From Lachnospiraceae bacterium (GTDB lineage: Bacteria; Bacillota; Clostridia; Lachnospirales; Lachnospiraceae), in NCBI GenBank assembly GCA_021201095.1, contig JAJQFO010000219.1, positions 1 through 50,191 on the forward strand: a stretch of 50,191 nucleotides of DNA, read 5' to 3'. The position numbers and the translations under genes are program-made. The notes beneath the pieces were generated by a model. It saw only the letters and a list, made by a program, of their open reading frames with translations. It had not been told where the DNA came from and searched no databases. Positions 1-8,425 of the stretch are shown here, piece by piece; the stretch's first letter is position 1, and every line of letters starts with the position of its first letter.

Positions 1-7
1 ATTTGGC

Positions 8-121
8 GGTGCTGTGTGCCAGTGGCACACGTTTAGCACCGACCGGAGCGAAGCGAAGATGCCGCGAGGGCGCTGGATGTCCAGTGGACATCCGTTTAGC
101 GCCGACCGAAGCGAAGCGGAG
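8..121 (+). repeat. Structured repeat family I, two tandem copies
   Basis: Two copies lie 63 bp apart. Copy a (8-58) has an outer stem GGTGCT/AGCACC (8-13 with 35-40) around an inner hairpin GTGTGCC-AGT-GGCACAC (14-30). Copy b (69-121) has GGCGCT/AGCGCC (69-74 with 98-103) around GGATGTCC-AGT-GGACATCC (75-93). Both then carry CGTTTAGC and a tail GACCGRAGCGAAGCGRAG. The stem sequences differ between copies but the pairing is kept in each. Related copies occur in inverted orientation near 9964-10049 and 48927-48988. No coding potential is apparent. Confidence 0.7.
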
Positions 122-122
122 A

Positions 123-154
123 CAAATACCCTGATGCTTGCATCGGGGTATTTG
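123..154 (+). terminator. Strong hairpin before the pheS promoter
   Basis: A 14-bp stem with one G:U pair (123-136 with 141-154) and loop CTTG ends three bases before the pheS -35 box. There is no long T-tract after it, although the right arm ends in GTATTTG. It may terminate transcription entering from the left, or simply insulate the promoter. Confidence 0.45.
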
Positions 155-156
155 AC

Positions 157-186
157 TTGACAAACCCCCCAGCCAGGTAATATAAT
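157..186 (+). promoter_or_regulatory. Promoter of the pheST transcript
   Basis: TTGACA at 157-162 and TATAAT at 181-186 are both perfect consensus, with an 18-bp spacer. The start point would lie near 193, at the beginning of the T-box leader. Confidence 0.85.
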
Positions 187-192
187 GGCGAA

Positions 193-560
193 AGTGAAAG
201 CTAAACACATTCAAACACACTGATGGAGACAGTGTACAGGACTCCGGGAAACGAGGTCATTGCGGAGCAAGCGCAGGCAGTCGATACGGTGCAAGCGTAG
301 GGCAATGCAAGCACAGCAGGTGCAAGATGTAAGACAGTGCAATTTCCCCCCAGAGAGAAGGCTCACCGGCTGAAAGGCCTTCCGAACGGATCTGTGCAAA
401 TTCACTCCGGAGTGGTTCGTGCGAAAGGACAGGTGCCCGAATAGCGCGGAACGGCTCGCCCCGTTACAGGCAGGTTAAGTGTCGCCGCAGTTTGCGGCGG
501 AAGTCTGGGTGGTACCGCGGAGATAAGCAGCTTCGTCCCTTTTGTGGACGAGGCTTTTTT
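193..560 (+). promoter_or_regulatory. T-box leader of pheST (tRNA-Phe sensing)
   Basis: This is a long structured leader before a tRNA synthetase gene. The T-box signature TGGGTGGTACCGCGG (506-520) pairs with the tRNA acceptor end in this family. It is followed by a 9-bp terminator hairpin (530-538 with 546-554) and six T residues (555-560). Upstream are hairpins such as GCCGCAGTTTGCGGC near 483-497 and an AGAGAG segment near 353. By family knowledge, uncharged tRNA-Phe would stabilise the antiterminator and raise pheST expression. I could not place the specifier codon (expected UUC or UUU) with confidence. Confidence 0.85.
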
Positions 561-705
561 ATTTCTTCTATTTCACGTACAGTTTTGCGCAGTGCAGGCA
601 TTTTACGGCTGCGCGCGGCTGACGCGGTGTCTGCTTCGTTTTTCGCAGGAATGCGGAACATTCGGCAGACACGAATTCTTTCATTATTATATATGAGGTG
701 TTTTT

Positions 706-1728
706 ATGGAAATCAAAATCAAAGCGCTCAGAGAGCAGATGGAGAGCGGACTTGATTCGATCCGCTCGAAGAAGGACCTGGATGAGTTCTGGCAGGCTTT
801 TCTGGGGAAAAAGGGAGCTGTCACGGCTCTGATGAAGGACCTGGGGCAGGTGCCGAAGGAGGAGCGCCCTGCGACCGGCCGGGTGATTAATGAATTTAAG
901 CGCTATGCGGAGACGCGTTATCAGGAGGCGCGAGAAAAGATTGAAGAGCTGGAGCTTTCTGCGAGGGATAAGACCGAGCAGGTCGATATCACGCTCCCGG
1001 CGTCAAAAAATAAGGTCGGGTCGCTGCATCCGATTACGATTACGAAAAATGAGATGATTAATGTTTTCTCCGGGATGGGGTTTGAGATTTTCGAAGGCCC
1101 GGAGATTGAAGATGACGACCACAATTTTACCCGTCTGAATGTGGCAAAGAATCATCCGGCCAGGGATATGCAGGATACGTTCTATGTCGCGGAGGATATT
1201 TTGCTGCGCACGCACACCAGTCCGGGGCAGATCCGTGTGATGGACGCGAAAAAGCCGCCGATCAAGGTGCTGGTGCCGGGGCGGGTGTTCCGCTCAGACT
1301 CGGACGCGACGCACTCCCCGATGTTCCACCAGATGGAGGGACTTGTCGTGGACAAGACCATCACCCTCTGCGATCTGCAGGGTATGCTGGACGCATTTGT
1401 AAAGGAAATCTTCGGCAGTGACACGCGCACGCGGCTGCGCCCGAGCTATTTCCCATTCACAGAGCCGAGTGTGGAGGTCGATGTCAGCTGCTTTGAATGC
1501 GGCGGCTGCGGCTGCTCGCTCTGCAAGGGGACCGGCTGGATTGAAGTTCTGGGCGGCGGTATCGTGCATCCGCGGGTGCTGGAAAACTGCGGCATCGACT
1601 CGAAGGAGTATTCGGGACTGGCCTTCGGCATCGGCATTGAGCGTATCGCGATGCTGAAGTACGGCATCAACAATATCAGCCTGCTCTACGAGAATGATCT
1701 GCGGTTTCTGAAGCAGTTCCGCGACTGA
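706..1728 (+). CDS. pheS: Phenylalanine--tRNA ligase alpha subunit
   Basis: Catalytic subunit of the (alpha-beta)2 enzyme that charges tRNA-Phe in the cytoplasm. The 340-residue length is normal. An N-terminal helical coiled-coil arm (about 1-90) precedes the class II catalytic core. Motif 2 is visible as [20 protein letters not shown] (about 193-212) and motif 3 as [14 protein letters not shown] near residue 310. A Cys/Gly-rich segment ([17 protein letters not shown]) precedes motif 3, as in many Firmicute PheS proteins. The ATG at 706 follows GAGGTG at a suitable distance. The gene lies downstream of the T-box and is the first of two genes. Product identity is clear. Confidence 0.97.
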   Translation: MEIKIKALREQMESGLDSIRSKKDLDEFWQAFLGKKGAVTALMKDLGQVPKEERPATGRVINEFKRYAETRYQEAREKIEELELSARDKTEQVDITLPASKNKVGSLHPITITKNEMINVFSGMGFEIFEGPEIEDDDHNFTRLNVAKNHPARDMQDTFYVAEDILLRTHTSPGQIRVMDAKKPPIKVLVPGRVFRSDSDATHSPMFHQMEGLVVDKTITLCDLQGMLDAFVKEIFGSDTRTRLRPSYFPFTEPSVEVDVSCFECGGCGCSLCKGTGWIEVLGGGIVHPRVLENCGIDSKEYSGLAFGIGIERIAMLKYGINNISLLYENDLRFLKQFRD

Positions 1729-1986
1729 CAATGAAACAGGCTTTGGAATGTAATTCCAAGACTGACAGAAGGATACGTTTTGAAATACGGTTCCGAGACT
1801 GGCGGCGGGCAGTTTTTTAATACAGGCAATCCGCCGGATTGTATTGAGTAATAAAATGGCAAATGGCAAATCACTGGATTGTAATAGTGGATCATAATAA
1901 CGGATTGTCGCAATGGCAGTACAGATAAAAATGGCAATCACAGGCATCCACACCAACAGGTGCCATTTGCGGAAAGGTAGATGAAT
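1729..1986 (+). other. Long pheS-pheT spacer
   Basis: About 250 bp separate two genes that are usually nearly adjacent. It holds several copies of AATGGCA (for example 1855-1870, 1912-1918, 1929-1935). AAATGGCA and TGCCATTT could form a hairpin (about 1928-1972) just before the pheT ribosome binding site. No promoter or ORF with a good start was seen. Confidence 0.5.
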
Positions 1987-4428
1987 ATGAAAGTACCATT
2001 TAGTTGGTTGAAAAAATATGTTGACATCGATGTATCGGCCGAAGAGCTGGAGCGAAAGCTGTTTAGCTGCGGCTTTGAGGTGGAGGAGCTGATCGAGACC
2101 GGAAAGGATATTTCCGGCGTGGTGGTAGGCCAGGTCGTGGAGTGTGAGCCAATCCCGGAGACGCACCTGTCTCTGTGCAAGGTAGACGACGGCTCGGGCG
2201 AGCTGCTGCAGATCTGCTGCGGCGCAGATAATGTACATGCGGGCGGAAAATTCCCGGTCGCGCGGGTCGGAGCAAAGGTTATTGAGACGGCGAAGGATCA
2301 CAAGACCGTGATCGGCGTCGCGAAGATTAAAAAAGGAAAAATGCGCGGATATGAGAGCTGCGGCATGCTCTGCAGCGGGACGGAGCTGGGACTGAATGAT
2401 GACCTCTATCCGGGCGCGGATTATAACGGACTGCTGGTGCTGCCGGACGATGCGCCGGTCGGCGCGGACATCAAGCCGCTGGTCGGCCTGGATGAGTTTA
2501 TTTTTGACATTTCCATCACAGCAAACCGCCCGGACTGCCAGTCCATCCTCGGTATTGCACGTGAAGTGGCGGCGGTGCTGGATAAGCCTTTAAAAATGCC
2601 GGCCACAGACTATACGACCAGCGATTATATTTATGAAGGACTGAATATCACAGTGGAGGCGCCCGATCTCTGCCCGCGCTATCTCGGACACGGAGTGCGC
2701 AACATCACCCCCGGCGAGTCGCCGCAGTGGATGAAGCGCGACCTGGCGCTGTGCGGGCTGCGCAGCATCAGCAATGTGGTCGATATCACCAACTTTGTCA
2801 TGCTGGAAATCGGCCAGCCTATGCACGCGTTTGACATGTCCACGCTGGAGAGCACGAAGATCGTGGTGCGCCGCGCCCGCGACGGAGAGAGCATTGAGAC
2901 GCTGGACGGCAAGGAATTTGCGCTGAATCCGAACAATCTGGTGATCTGCGACGGCAGCAAGCCGGTCGCGCTGGCCGGCATCATGGGCGGTATGAACAGT
3001 GAGATCACGGAACACACCACGCAGCTGCTGTTTGAGTCCGCGAAATTTATGCGCGACAATGTACGCAAGACTTCCCGCGCTCTGGGACAGAGCACGGACG
3101 CTTCCAGTCATTATGAAAAAGGCATTTCCGAATATACCTGCGAGCTCGGCATGGCGCGTGCGCTGCACCTGATCCAGGAGCTTGGCTGCGGGGAAGTCAC
3201 CGCCAGCGCCTTTGACGTCAGCGCCGGAGCCCCGCGCGAGGGAATGCATTTTACCGCCACCATCAGCGGTATCAATAAAATTCTGGGCATTGAGGTGCCG
3301 GCGGAAGACATTCTCGACATTCTCGGCCGCCTGAATTTCCAGGTGACCCGCGAAGGCGATGTGCTGGACGTCATTGCGCCGCGTTATCGTGAGGATATCG
3401 AGGTCGGCGAGCCAGATCTGGCTGAGGAGGTCATTCGCGAATACGGCTATGACCACATCGTTCCGACCTTCCTTTCGGCAGCGGCCGTCACCAACGGAGG
3501 CCAGAACGCAGATCAGCGCCGCCGCGCAAAGCTGAAACGCGCCATGTGCTCTCAGGGCTGCCAGGAAGTCTCTACGCTGGCGTTTTACGCAGACGCAGAC
3601 CTGGACGCGCTGCACATTGCGGCGGATGCGCCGGAGCGCAACGTGATCCGTCTGCTGAACCCGATTTCTGCCAACCTGACGATCATGCGCCCGCTGCTCG
3701 CGCCTTCCATGCTCAACACCATCGTTTCCAACATCAAGCGCGGCAACGCCGACGGCCGGATTTTCGAGCTGTCCAACATCTACGTGCCGAAGCAGCAGCC
3801 TGTCACGGAGCTTCCGGATGAAATCCCACACCTGGGATTCGCGGCTTTCGGCGCAAAGGAAACCTTTTTCACGGTAAAGGGCATCGTAGAGGGACTTGCT
3901 GAATCGTTCGGTCTGGAGTTCACCTATGAGCGTGCGCAGGATGTCACCTGGCTGCACCCGGGCATTTCCGCCTGGATTCTCTGCGAAGGCGAGCGTGTAG
4001 GCATGTTCGGCAAGCTGGCCAACCGCGTGACCAACGAGCTGGATCTGCCGAAGGACAGCAAGGCTAATTATAAGATCTTCCTCGGAGAAATCGACTGGGC
4101 GGCGCTGGATGCCCATATTTCGGACACCGTCCGCTATCAGCCGGTCTCTGAATTCCCGGCCGTGACCCGCGACCTCGCCGTAGTCGCGGAGGAGTCTATG
4201 GAATGCGGCGTCCTCGTTGACACAATCAAAAAAGCCTGCAAGTATATCGAAAGTGTCGAGCTCTTCGATGTCTACCGCAGCGAACAGATCGGCGAGGGCA
4301 AAAAGAGCATGGCGTTCGAAATCACCTTTGTATCGCATGAAAACGCCCTCACCCCGAAAAATATTGAGAGCTTCATGAAAAAGATTCAGGGGAACTTAAA
4401 GCACAAGCTGAATGTCGATATGCGCTGA
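1987..4428 (+). CDS. pheT: Phenylalanine--tRNA ligase beta subunit
   Basis: Large non-catalytic subunit, about 813 residues, normal length. It begins MKVPFSWLKKYVDI. Expected regions follow in order: an EMAP/OB tRNA-binding domain (about 40-150), B3/4 editing domain (about 205-370, with HAFDM and ALAGIMGG), B5 (about 400-475, with YREDIEVGEPDLAEEVIREY), a degenerate catalytic-like core, and the C-terminal FDX-ACB anticodon domain (about 720-813, with FPAVTRDLAVV). Two ATGs are possible. The one at 1981 is only three bases from AAAGG, while 1987 has a 9-base spacing, so 1987 is preferred. It is co-transcribed with pheS under T-box control. Confidence 0.96.
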   Translation: MKVPFSWLKKYVDIDVSAEELERKLFSCGFEVEELIETGKDISGVVVGQVVECEPIPETHLSLCKVDDGSGELLQICCGADNVHAGGKFPVARVGAKVIETAKDHKTVIGVAKIKKGKMRGYESCGMLCSGTELGLNDDLYPGADYNGLLVLPDDAPVGADIKPLVGLDEFIFDISITANRPDCQSILGIAREVAAVLDKPLKMPATDYTTSDYIYEGLNITVEAPDLCPRYLGHGVRNITPGESPQWMKRDLALCGLRSISNVVDITNFVMLEIGQPMHAFDMSTLESTKIVVRRARDGESIETLDGKEFALNPNNLVICDGSKPVALAGIMGGMNSEITEHTTQLLFESAKFMRDNVRKTSRALGQSTDASSHYEKGISEYTCELGMARALHLIQELGCGEVTASAFDVSAGAPREGMHFTATISGINKILGIEVPAEDILDILGRLNFQVTREGDVLDVIAPRYREDIEVGEPDLAEEVIREYGYDHIVPTFLSAAAVTNGGQNADQRRRAKLKRAMCSQGCQEVSTLAFYADADLDALHIAADAPERNVIRLLNPISANLTIMRPLLAPSMLNTIVSNIKRGNADGRIFELSNIYVPKQQPVTELPDEIPHLGFAAFGAKETFFTVKGIVEGLAESFGLEFTYERAQDVTWLHPGISAWILCEGERVGMFGKLANRVTNELDLPKDSKANYKIFLGEIDWAALDAHISDTVRYQPVSEFPAVTRDLAVVAEESMECGVLVDTIKKACKYIESVELFDVYRSEQIGEGKKSMAFEITFVSHENALTPKNIESFMKKIQGNLKHKLNVDMR

Positions 4429-4441
4429 GCCGCTCCCCACC

Positions 4442-4459
4442 GTGTTTCGCTGGAAACAC
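4442..4459 (+). terminator. Small hairpin after pheT
   Basis: GTGTTTC and GAAACAC form a 7-bp stem with a 4-base loop just after the pheT stop. No clear T-tract follows, so termination is only a guess. Confidence 0.3.
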
Positions 4460-4511
4460 AACACAGACTACAAAACATTTTCTTAATTTTTGCAAATAAA
4501 ATCTTCTGTTG

Positions 4512-4541
4512 TGGACAACAAACACATGAAAATGTTATAAT
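4512..4541 (+). promoter_or_regulatory. Extended -10 promoter for the 4844 gene
   Basis: TGGACA (4512-4517), an 18-bp spacer and TATAAT (4536-4541), with TG one base upstream of the -10, make a strong sigma-A promoter. The transcript would carry an unusually long leader of about 295 nt containing the minisatellite at 4618-4780. Confidence 0.75.
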
Positions 4542-4617
4542 CATGCCCGATGAAATATACCGTGCTGCGCGGGAATCGCTTGAAAGCAGTAAGACAAGTA
4601 AATGGGGTGCGGCATGC

Positions 4618-4780
4618 CTGCAGCTCGGCAGACACATGCGGCGTAGTGCGGTATTCTGCAGCCTGCGGACACGCGCAGCGTGGTATTGTATGCTGCAACC
4701 CGCAGACACATGCAGCGAGATGCAGGATGCTGCAGCCCGCAGACACATGCAGCGTGGTGCGGTGCCTGTAACCTGCGGTC
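4618..4780 (+). repeat. 37-bp minisatellite in a 5' leader
   Basis: Four copies plus a partial fifth begin at 4618, 4656, 4693, 4730 and 4766 (periods 38, 37, 37, 36). The core is CTGCAGCCCGCAGACACATG followed by CAGCGTGGTGCGG. The period is not a multiple of three and varies, so a protein repeat is unlikely. Each unit contains a potential CTGCAG.../...CTGCGG fold-back. It lies between the promoter at 4512-4541 and the gene at 4844. Confidence 0.8.
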
Positions 4781-4843
4781 AATCATTCTGAGGATGCCGG
4801 ATAGCCGGCCTCCTGCTCACACAAAAGGAAAGGATTTCTGGAA

Positions 4844-5920
4844 ATGAAGAAAAAACTGGTTTTGGGAATTTTAGGTTTAGGCGCGGCATCCTTGCTCTGC
4901 GGCTTTGACAGTGCCGAGACTGCTGAGAGCGTAATGGAAAAAATGCAGGAAAACGCTGCTTCCGCAGAGAACATGACATCTGAGTTTGATATGAATTTCG
5001 ATGTTTCCGTAGCAATCGGCGACGGATCAACCACCACTACCATCCAGGCGCTTGTAACGGCCGATCTGGATATCGCCGCCACCCTGGATCCGCTTGCCAC
5101 GTCGGTGACAGGCACCTTCGGTATATCAACCCTCGGCACCGATGAGACTATCGCAATGCAGGTTTACATGGTGACCGAAGACGATGATCTGAACGCTTAC
5201 ATTTATACAGAGGATTCTTCTTACGACGAAGAGGGCGCGGGTACCTGGCAGTACGGCAGTGCTTCTGACCTTGGCATCGACTTCGATCTGGATTCCCTGC
5301 TTGATATGTCTTCCTCCTATGACTACAGTGATCTGACTGAATGGGGGATTACCTTTGATCTCGCCTCCGAGGCCGCAGATTACAACGGCACAGAGTGCTA
5401 CCTTCTCTCTACTGTCATTGATTCCGCGAATATTACCACCATCCTTGACAAAGCGGAAGAGCTCGCAGGCGAAGAGCTTACCGAAGAGGCCGGTCTGGAC
5501 GATGAGACCATGGACATGATTCTCGAACTGCTGGACGGTCTGCAGATTAAGATTGAGTATTATGTAGATACCGCAACCTACCTGCCAGCCGGGATGCACA
5601 TAGATCTGAACGACACAGATATGACCGCAATCAACACATTTGCAACGGAAATGCTCAGTGCTTACTTTGACAGCGAGGATTCCGACACCACCACGACGAT
5701 TGAGATCATCCTCAACGACACATCCATGGATTATTCCGTCTCCTACGAGGATGCTGTCGAAATCACCGTTCCGCAGGAAGCCTATGACGCAATCGCGTCC
5801 GGTGAGGCAGAGAATCTTGGAGATCTCGAGGTATACGACTATGATGAAGATTATGACGACGAGTACGACTACGATGATGACACAGACGAAGATCTGAGCA
5901 GCGACACGGCAAACGCATAA
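4844..5920 (+). CDS. Exported or lipoprotein-like protein, DUF6612-type
   Basis: A 358-residue protein with a basic start and hydrophobic segment (MKKKLVLGILGLGAASLLCG). Cys19 could be a lipid attachment site, but Leu at -1 makes the lipobox poor. The body alternates Thr/Asp/Glu-rich beta-type segments, such as MTSEFDMNFDVSV and TATYLPAGMHIDLN. It resembles DUF6612/LppX-like surface lipoproteins, which have a half-barrel fold suited to hydrophobic ligands. The last 30 residues are almost all Asp, Glu and Tyr. The ATG follows AAAGGAAAGG. The gene is monocistronic, bounded by its own promoter and the terminator at 6028. Export is likely; the family assignment is moderate and the function unknown. 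Confidence 0.75.
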   Translation: MKKKLVLGILGLGAASLLCGFDSAETAESVMEKMQENAASAENMTSEFDMNFDVSVAIGDGSTTTTIQALVTADLDIAATLDPLATSVTGTFGISTLGTDETIAMQVYMVTEDDDLNAYIYTEDSSYDEEGAGTWQYGSASDLGIDFDLDSLLDMSSSYDYSDLTEWGITFDLASEAADYNGTECYLLSTVIDSANITTILDKAEELAGEELTEEAGLDDETMDMILELLDGLQIKIEYYVDTATYLPAGMHIDLNDTDMTAINTFATEMLSAYFDSEDSDTTTTIEIILNDTSMDYSVSYEDAVEITVPQEAYDAIASGEAENLGDLEVYDYDEDYDDEYDYDDDTDEDLSSDTANA

Positions 5921-6027
5921 TTTGTTATCAGCTGGATAGGGAAACGTCCTTCTCTCCTATCCGCCCGCGCGGGCCGGGTACGCGGGTACGGCTTTAGCCG
6001 CAAGGCACCTTGCACGGACTGCACATA

Positions 6028-6076
6028 AAACAGGAGCGGGATATGGTCCAAAACCTTTCCCGCTCCTGTTTGTTTT
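6028..6076. terminator. Bidirectional terminator
   Basis: A perfect 13-bp stem AAACAGGAGCGGG/CCCGCTCCTGTTT (6028-6040 with 6059-6071) is followed by GTTTTCTT on the plus strand and by TTTTATG on the minus strand. It sits between the convergent 4844 gene and the YbjN gene and could serve both. Confidence 0.85.
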
Positions 6077-6165
6077 CTTAAAAATCTGTGTCATTTCCGC
6101 AAAATCAGTCAAAGCCTTTCCTTACAGAACATGAACGACCTCTCTCTGATGCTGTGTGCGTAAAA

Positions 6166-6585
6166 TCAGCCATAAATCGCCTTCATAATCACCGGATAGG
6201 ACTCGTTTACGATCTGGGTCATACGAATCATAAGCTCAAAGCACTCATCACCGCAGGTAGCTGCATCGATGATCGCGTCATCCTCGGCAGTCATATCGCC
6301 GTCATCATCCACGTAAAACTTTACCCATTTATACTTCTTGTTCAGCTCGTTGCAAACGATCAGGGCATGTCCGAGACGATCCTTCGGAACCTTTGCAAAG
6401 TTAAAGCAGCGAATAGCCGCATATTTGCAGTCCTCCGGAATCGCTACCAGAATGTCGATCTTCGTACTCGACAGGTTCCATCCGCATTTGACTACGGTCT
6501 GTCCGTCGCTGGTCTCAAAGGTTTCCTTTACCTTAATGTCTTTCTGTTTCAGTGTGTCAAGATAGCTCTGTGCTGCTCTGTTCAT
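6166..6585 (-). CDS. YbjN domain-containing protein
   Basis: A 139-residue soluble protein. The pattern resembles the YbjN family (type III secretion chaperone-like fold): an N-terminal helix, then KVKETFETSDGQTVVKCGW, a central IDILVAIPEDCKYAAIRCFN strand region, and KDRLGHALIVCNELNKKYKWVKFYVDDDGDM. YbjN-like folds occur in sensory, chaperone and immunity proteins. The ATG follows AGGAGG. It lies 225 bp downstream of the acidic-tailed nuclease gene on the same strand, possibly in the same transcript, so a partner role for that protein is conceivable but unproven. Confidence 0.7.
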   Translation of the reverse strand: MNRAAQSYLDTLKQKDIKVKETFETSDGQTVVKCGWNLSSTKIDILVAIPEDCKYAAIRCFNFAKVPKDRLGHALIVCNELNKKYKWVKFYVDDDGDMTAEDDAIIDAATCGDECFELMIRMTQIVNESYPVIMKAIYG

Positions 6586-6703
6586 AGCTCATTCCTCCTG
6601 AATGTTTTTATAGAAAGCTCCGATCCGATGCTTCGCCCGCATGTTGACCCGATCAATCCTGATACCATTGATTGTACTGTATTAAAACCGGAATGTCAAA
6701 CGG

Positions 6704-6802
6704 TTTTTCGCTGCTAATATATTTCTTTATGGTCTTTATGCTTTTCGCTGTTAATATATTTCCATATAGTCTTTATGCTTTTCGTTGTTAATATGTTTCT
6801 TT
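6704..6802 (-). repeat. 37-bp minisatellite after the nuclease gene
   Basis: Units begin at 6704, 6741 and 6778 (exact 37-bp period, about 2.7 copies). The core contains TTTTCGCTGTTAATATATTT and CTTTATG. It is AT-rich, unlike the adjacent coding DNA, and fills most of the gap between the nuclease stop (6811) and the YbjN gene. Confidence 0.85.
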
Positions 6803-6810
6803 CGCATAAA

Positions 6811-7971
6811 TTAATCCGCGTCGCTGTCATCATCTCCGCCGTCATTTCCGCCGCCGCCCTGGTCGTCCCCGCCATCGGAACCACTCGGGTCGCCGCCGTC
6901 ATCGAGGGATCCTCCGGTGCTTCCGCCGTCCCCCTGCATATCGCCTGTATTGCCAGTCTCGCCGCTGTCTCCCAGACTTCCGATACTGTCCAAGCCGCCT
7001 GCGCTTTCCTGCTCTCCAAGGCTCTCGAATCCACCGATGTTGCCCTGCTCTCCGACATTCTCGAAGCCGCCAGTGATTTCCTGCTCCCCGGCACTTTCGA
7101 AGCCGCCGGCCGCTTCTTGCTCTGCCTGCTCGTTTGCTTCATAAGCAGCCCTCATCTGACCAGCAATATCCAGACTAAATTTTTCCTCTCCCTCTCTTTC
7201 GGGAGTCTCGCCCGCACCAGCGGTCGGATTTTCCGTCTGCTCAGCCTCCCGGGCCAGAGCCGCCAGGTCAATCGGAGCATCCTGCTCCTCGCTCCCGGAA
7301 GTCTCCGATGTCTTTTCTTCTGGATGAGCCGCCGGATCCTCAGCTGCTTTTTCCTCCCCAAACTCTACATTCACCGCACCATGCCCCAGACGCATATCCA
7401 CCTGGTCTTCCTCATGGCAGGCGGCGTTAGCCAGCTCTCTCTGCTCCGGGGTCATTCCCACATCCTGTCTGGGATCAATCTCATCGTCCTGCATGGCATC
7501 CTTGTTCCAGGCTTCCTGCAGTTCATGCTGTTCATTCTGGAAGGAAGTATGCACAACCTCCGTTTGGCCAGTCTCTTCATTTTTTACCGCTACTGTGATC
7601 ATAGTCGCGTCCGGACGTTCGCTGACACTGGTAAAATTAGCAACATCCAGAACCACCTTGTTGTGCTCGTCCTCCGCCGCCTTCGCAACATCACGCTCCA
7701 CCGATGCCTGGTCGCGCTGATTGACATCCTTCGCCTGCGGATGCAGATTAAAGCCTTCATTGGCACCGCCAAATCGATGCGCGATCCCATGACCGCCCTG
7801 GTCGTCCGCCTTTCTGGACTCTCCACCAGCCTTCCTCTGTGCCTCGGGGTTTCTCTCACTTGTGGGACCCAATCTGACAACGCCGCGGGCTCTGCTCCCA
7901 TTTTTGTCCTGCGAATAGCCGTACTCTCCAGGCTTTCCTCCAAAATCAAATTTCACAGCCCCATCTCCCAT
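6811..7971 (-). CDS. DNA/RNA non-specific endonuclease-domain protein with acidic tail
   Basis: A 386-residue protein. Residues about 30-90 (RNPEAQRKAGGESRKADDQG, then GHGIAHRFGG and GFNLHPQAKDVNQ) match the DNA/RNA non-specific endonuclease core found at the C-terminus of LXG/YeeF-type toxins. His61 would be catalytic; Asn75 and Asn84 are conserved-type asparagines. After about residue 160 the protein is low complexity, with imperfect GGFESLGEQE-like repeats and an extreme Gly/Asp C-terminus. There is no signal peptide or LXG module. ATG 7971 lacks a good ribosome binding site. An in-frame GTG at 7956 has GGGAG eight bases upstream and may be the true start. It lies 19 bp downstream of fabZ. 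Confidence 0.7.
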   Translation of the reverse strand: MGDGAVKFDFGGKPGEYGYSQDKNGSRARGVVRLGPTSERNPEAQRKAGGESRKADDQGGHGIAHRFGGANEGFNLHPQAKDVNQRDQASVERDVAKAAEDEHNKVVLDVANFTSVSERPDATMITVAVKNEETGQTEVVHTSFQNEQHELQEAWNKDAMQDDEIDPRQDVGMTPEQRELANAACHEEDQVDMRLGHGAVNVEFGEEKAAEDPAAHPEEKTSETSGSEEQDAPIDLAALAREAEQTENPTAGAGETPEREGEEKFSLDIAGQMRAAYEANEQAEQEAAGGFESAGEQEITGGFENVGEQGNIGGFESLGEQESAGGLDSIGSLGDSGETGNTGDMQGDGGSTGGSLDDGGDPSGSDGGDDQGGGGNDGGDDDSDAD

Positions 7972-7990
7972 CAAAGCACAATTGTGAAGT

Positions 7991-8413
7991 TTACTGAATG
8001 ACGAAGGTCAGCTCCGCCTCCGTGCAGACCTTGCCGTCCACATAGGCGGTGGCCTTTCCGATACCGACCGGTCCTTTCACCTTGATCACTTCCAGTTCCA
8101 GGCGAAGAACATCTCCCGGCACGACCTTCTGGCGAAAACGCGCCTTGTTTACGCCGCCGAACAGGACAAGCCTGCCCTTGTATTCCTCCTGGGAGAGAAT
8201 CGCGACCGCGCCCACCTGCGCGAGTGCCTCCAGAATCAGCACTCCCGGCATCACCGGCTCCTGCGGAAAATGTCCCGCGAAAAATGGTTCATTATAACTC
8301 ACAGCCTTGCGCCCGACAGCACGCACGCCCGGCTCCAGCTCATCAATCCGGTCCACCAGAAGGAATGGCGACCGATGCGGCAGAATTTCCATAATTTGTT
8401 TTGTATCCAGCAT
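7991..8413 (-). CDS. fabZ: 3-hydroxyacyl-[acyl-carrier-protein] dehydratase
   Basis: A 140-residue hot-dog fold enzyme that removes water from 3-hydroxyacyl-ACP in fatty-acid elongation. The catalytic His48 sits in FFAGHFP and Glu62 in VLILEALAQ. The N-terminal [12 protein letters not shown] is typical. The ATG follows AAGGA and lies 12 bp after the fabF stop, indicating an operon. The length is normal for FabZ. Clostridial clusters usually place accB and the other acc genes around fabZ; here they are absent. Confidence 0.97.
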   Translation of the reverse strand: MLDTKQIMEILPHRSPFLLVDRIDELEPGVRAVGRKAVSYNEPFFAGHFPQEPVMPGVLILEALAQVGAVAILSQEEYKGRLVLFGGVNKARFRQKVVPGDVLRLELEVIKVKGPVGIGKATAYVDGKVCTEAELTFVIQ

Positions 8414-8425
8414 TTTGTTTTTCCT

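Noticed and set aside
2590-4338. 582-codon open frame antisense to pheT
   Set aside because: It lies wholly under pheT, whose domains are intact. It shows no family features and is a by-product of GC-rich codon use.
4618-4780. CRISPR array
   Set aside because: Units of 36-38 bp are contiguous and imperfect with no unique spacers, and there are no cas genes in the window.
6775-8001. 408-codon plus-strand frame over the nuclease gene
   Set aside because: The minus-strand frame has clear nuclease motifs and context. The plus frame has no ribosome site and only low-complexity hydrophobic sequence.
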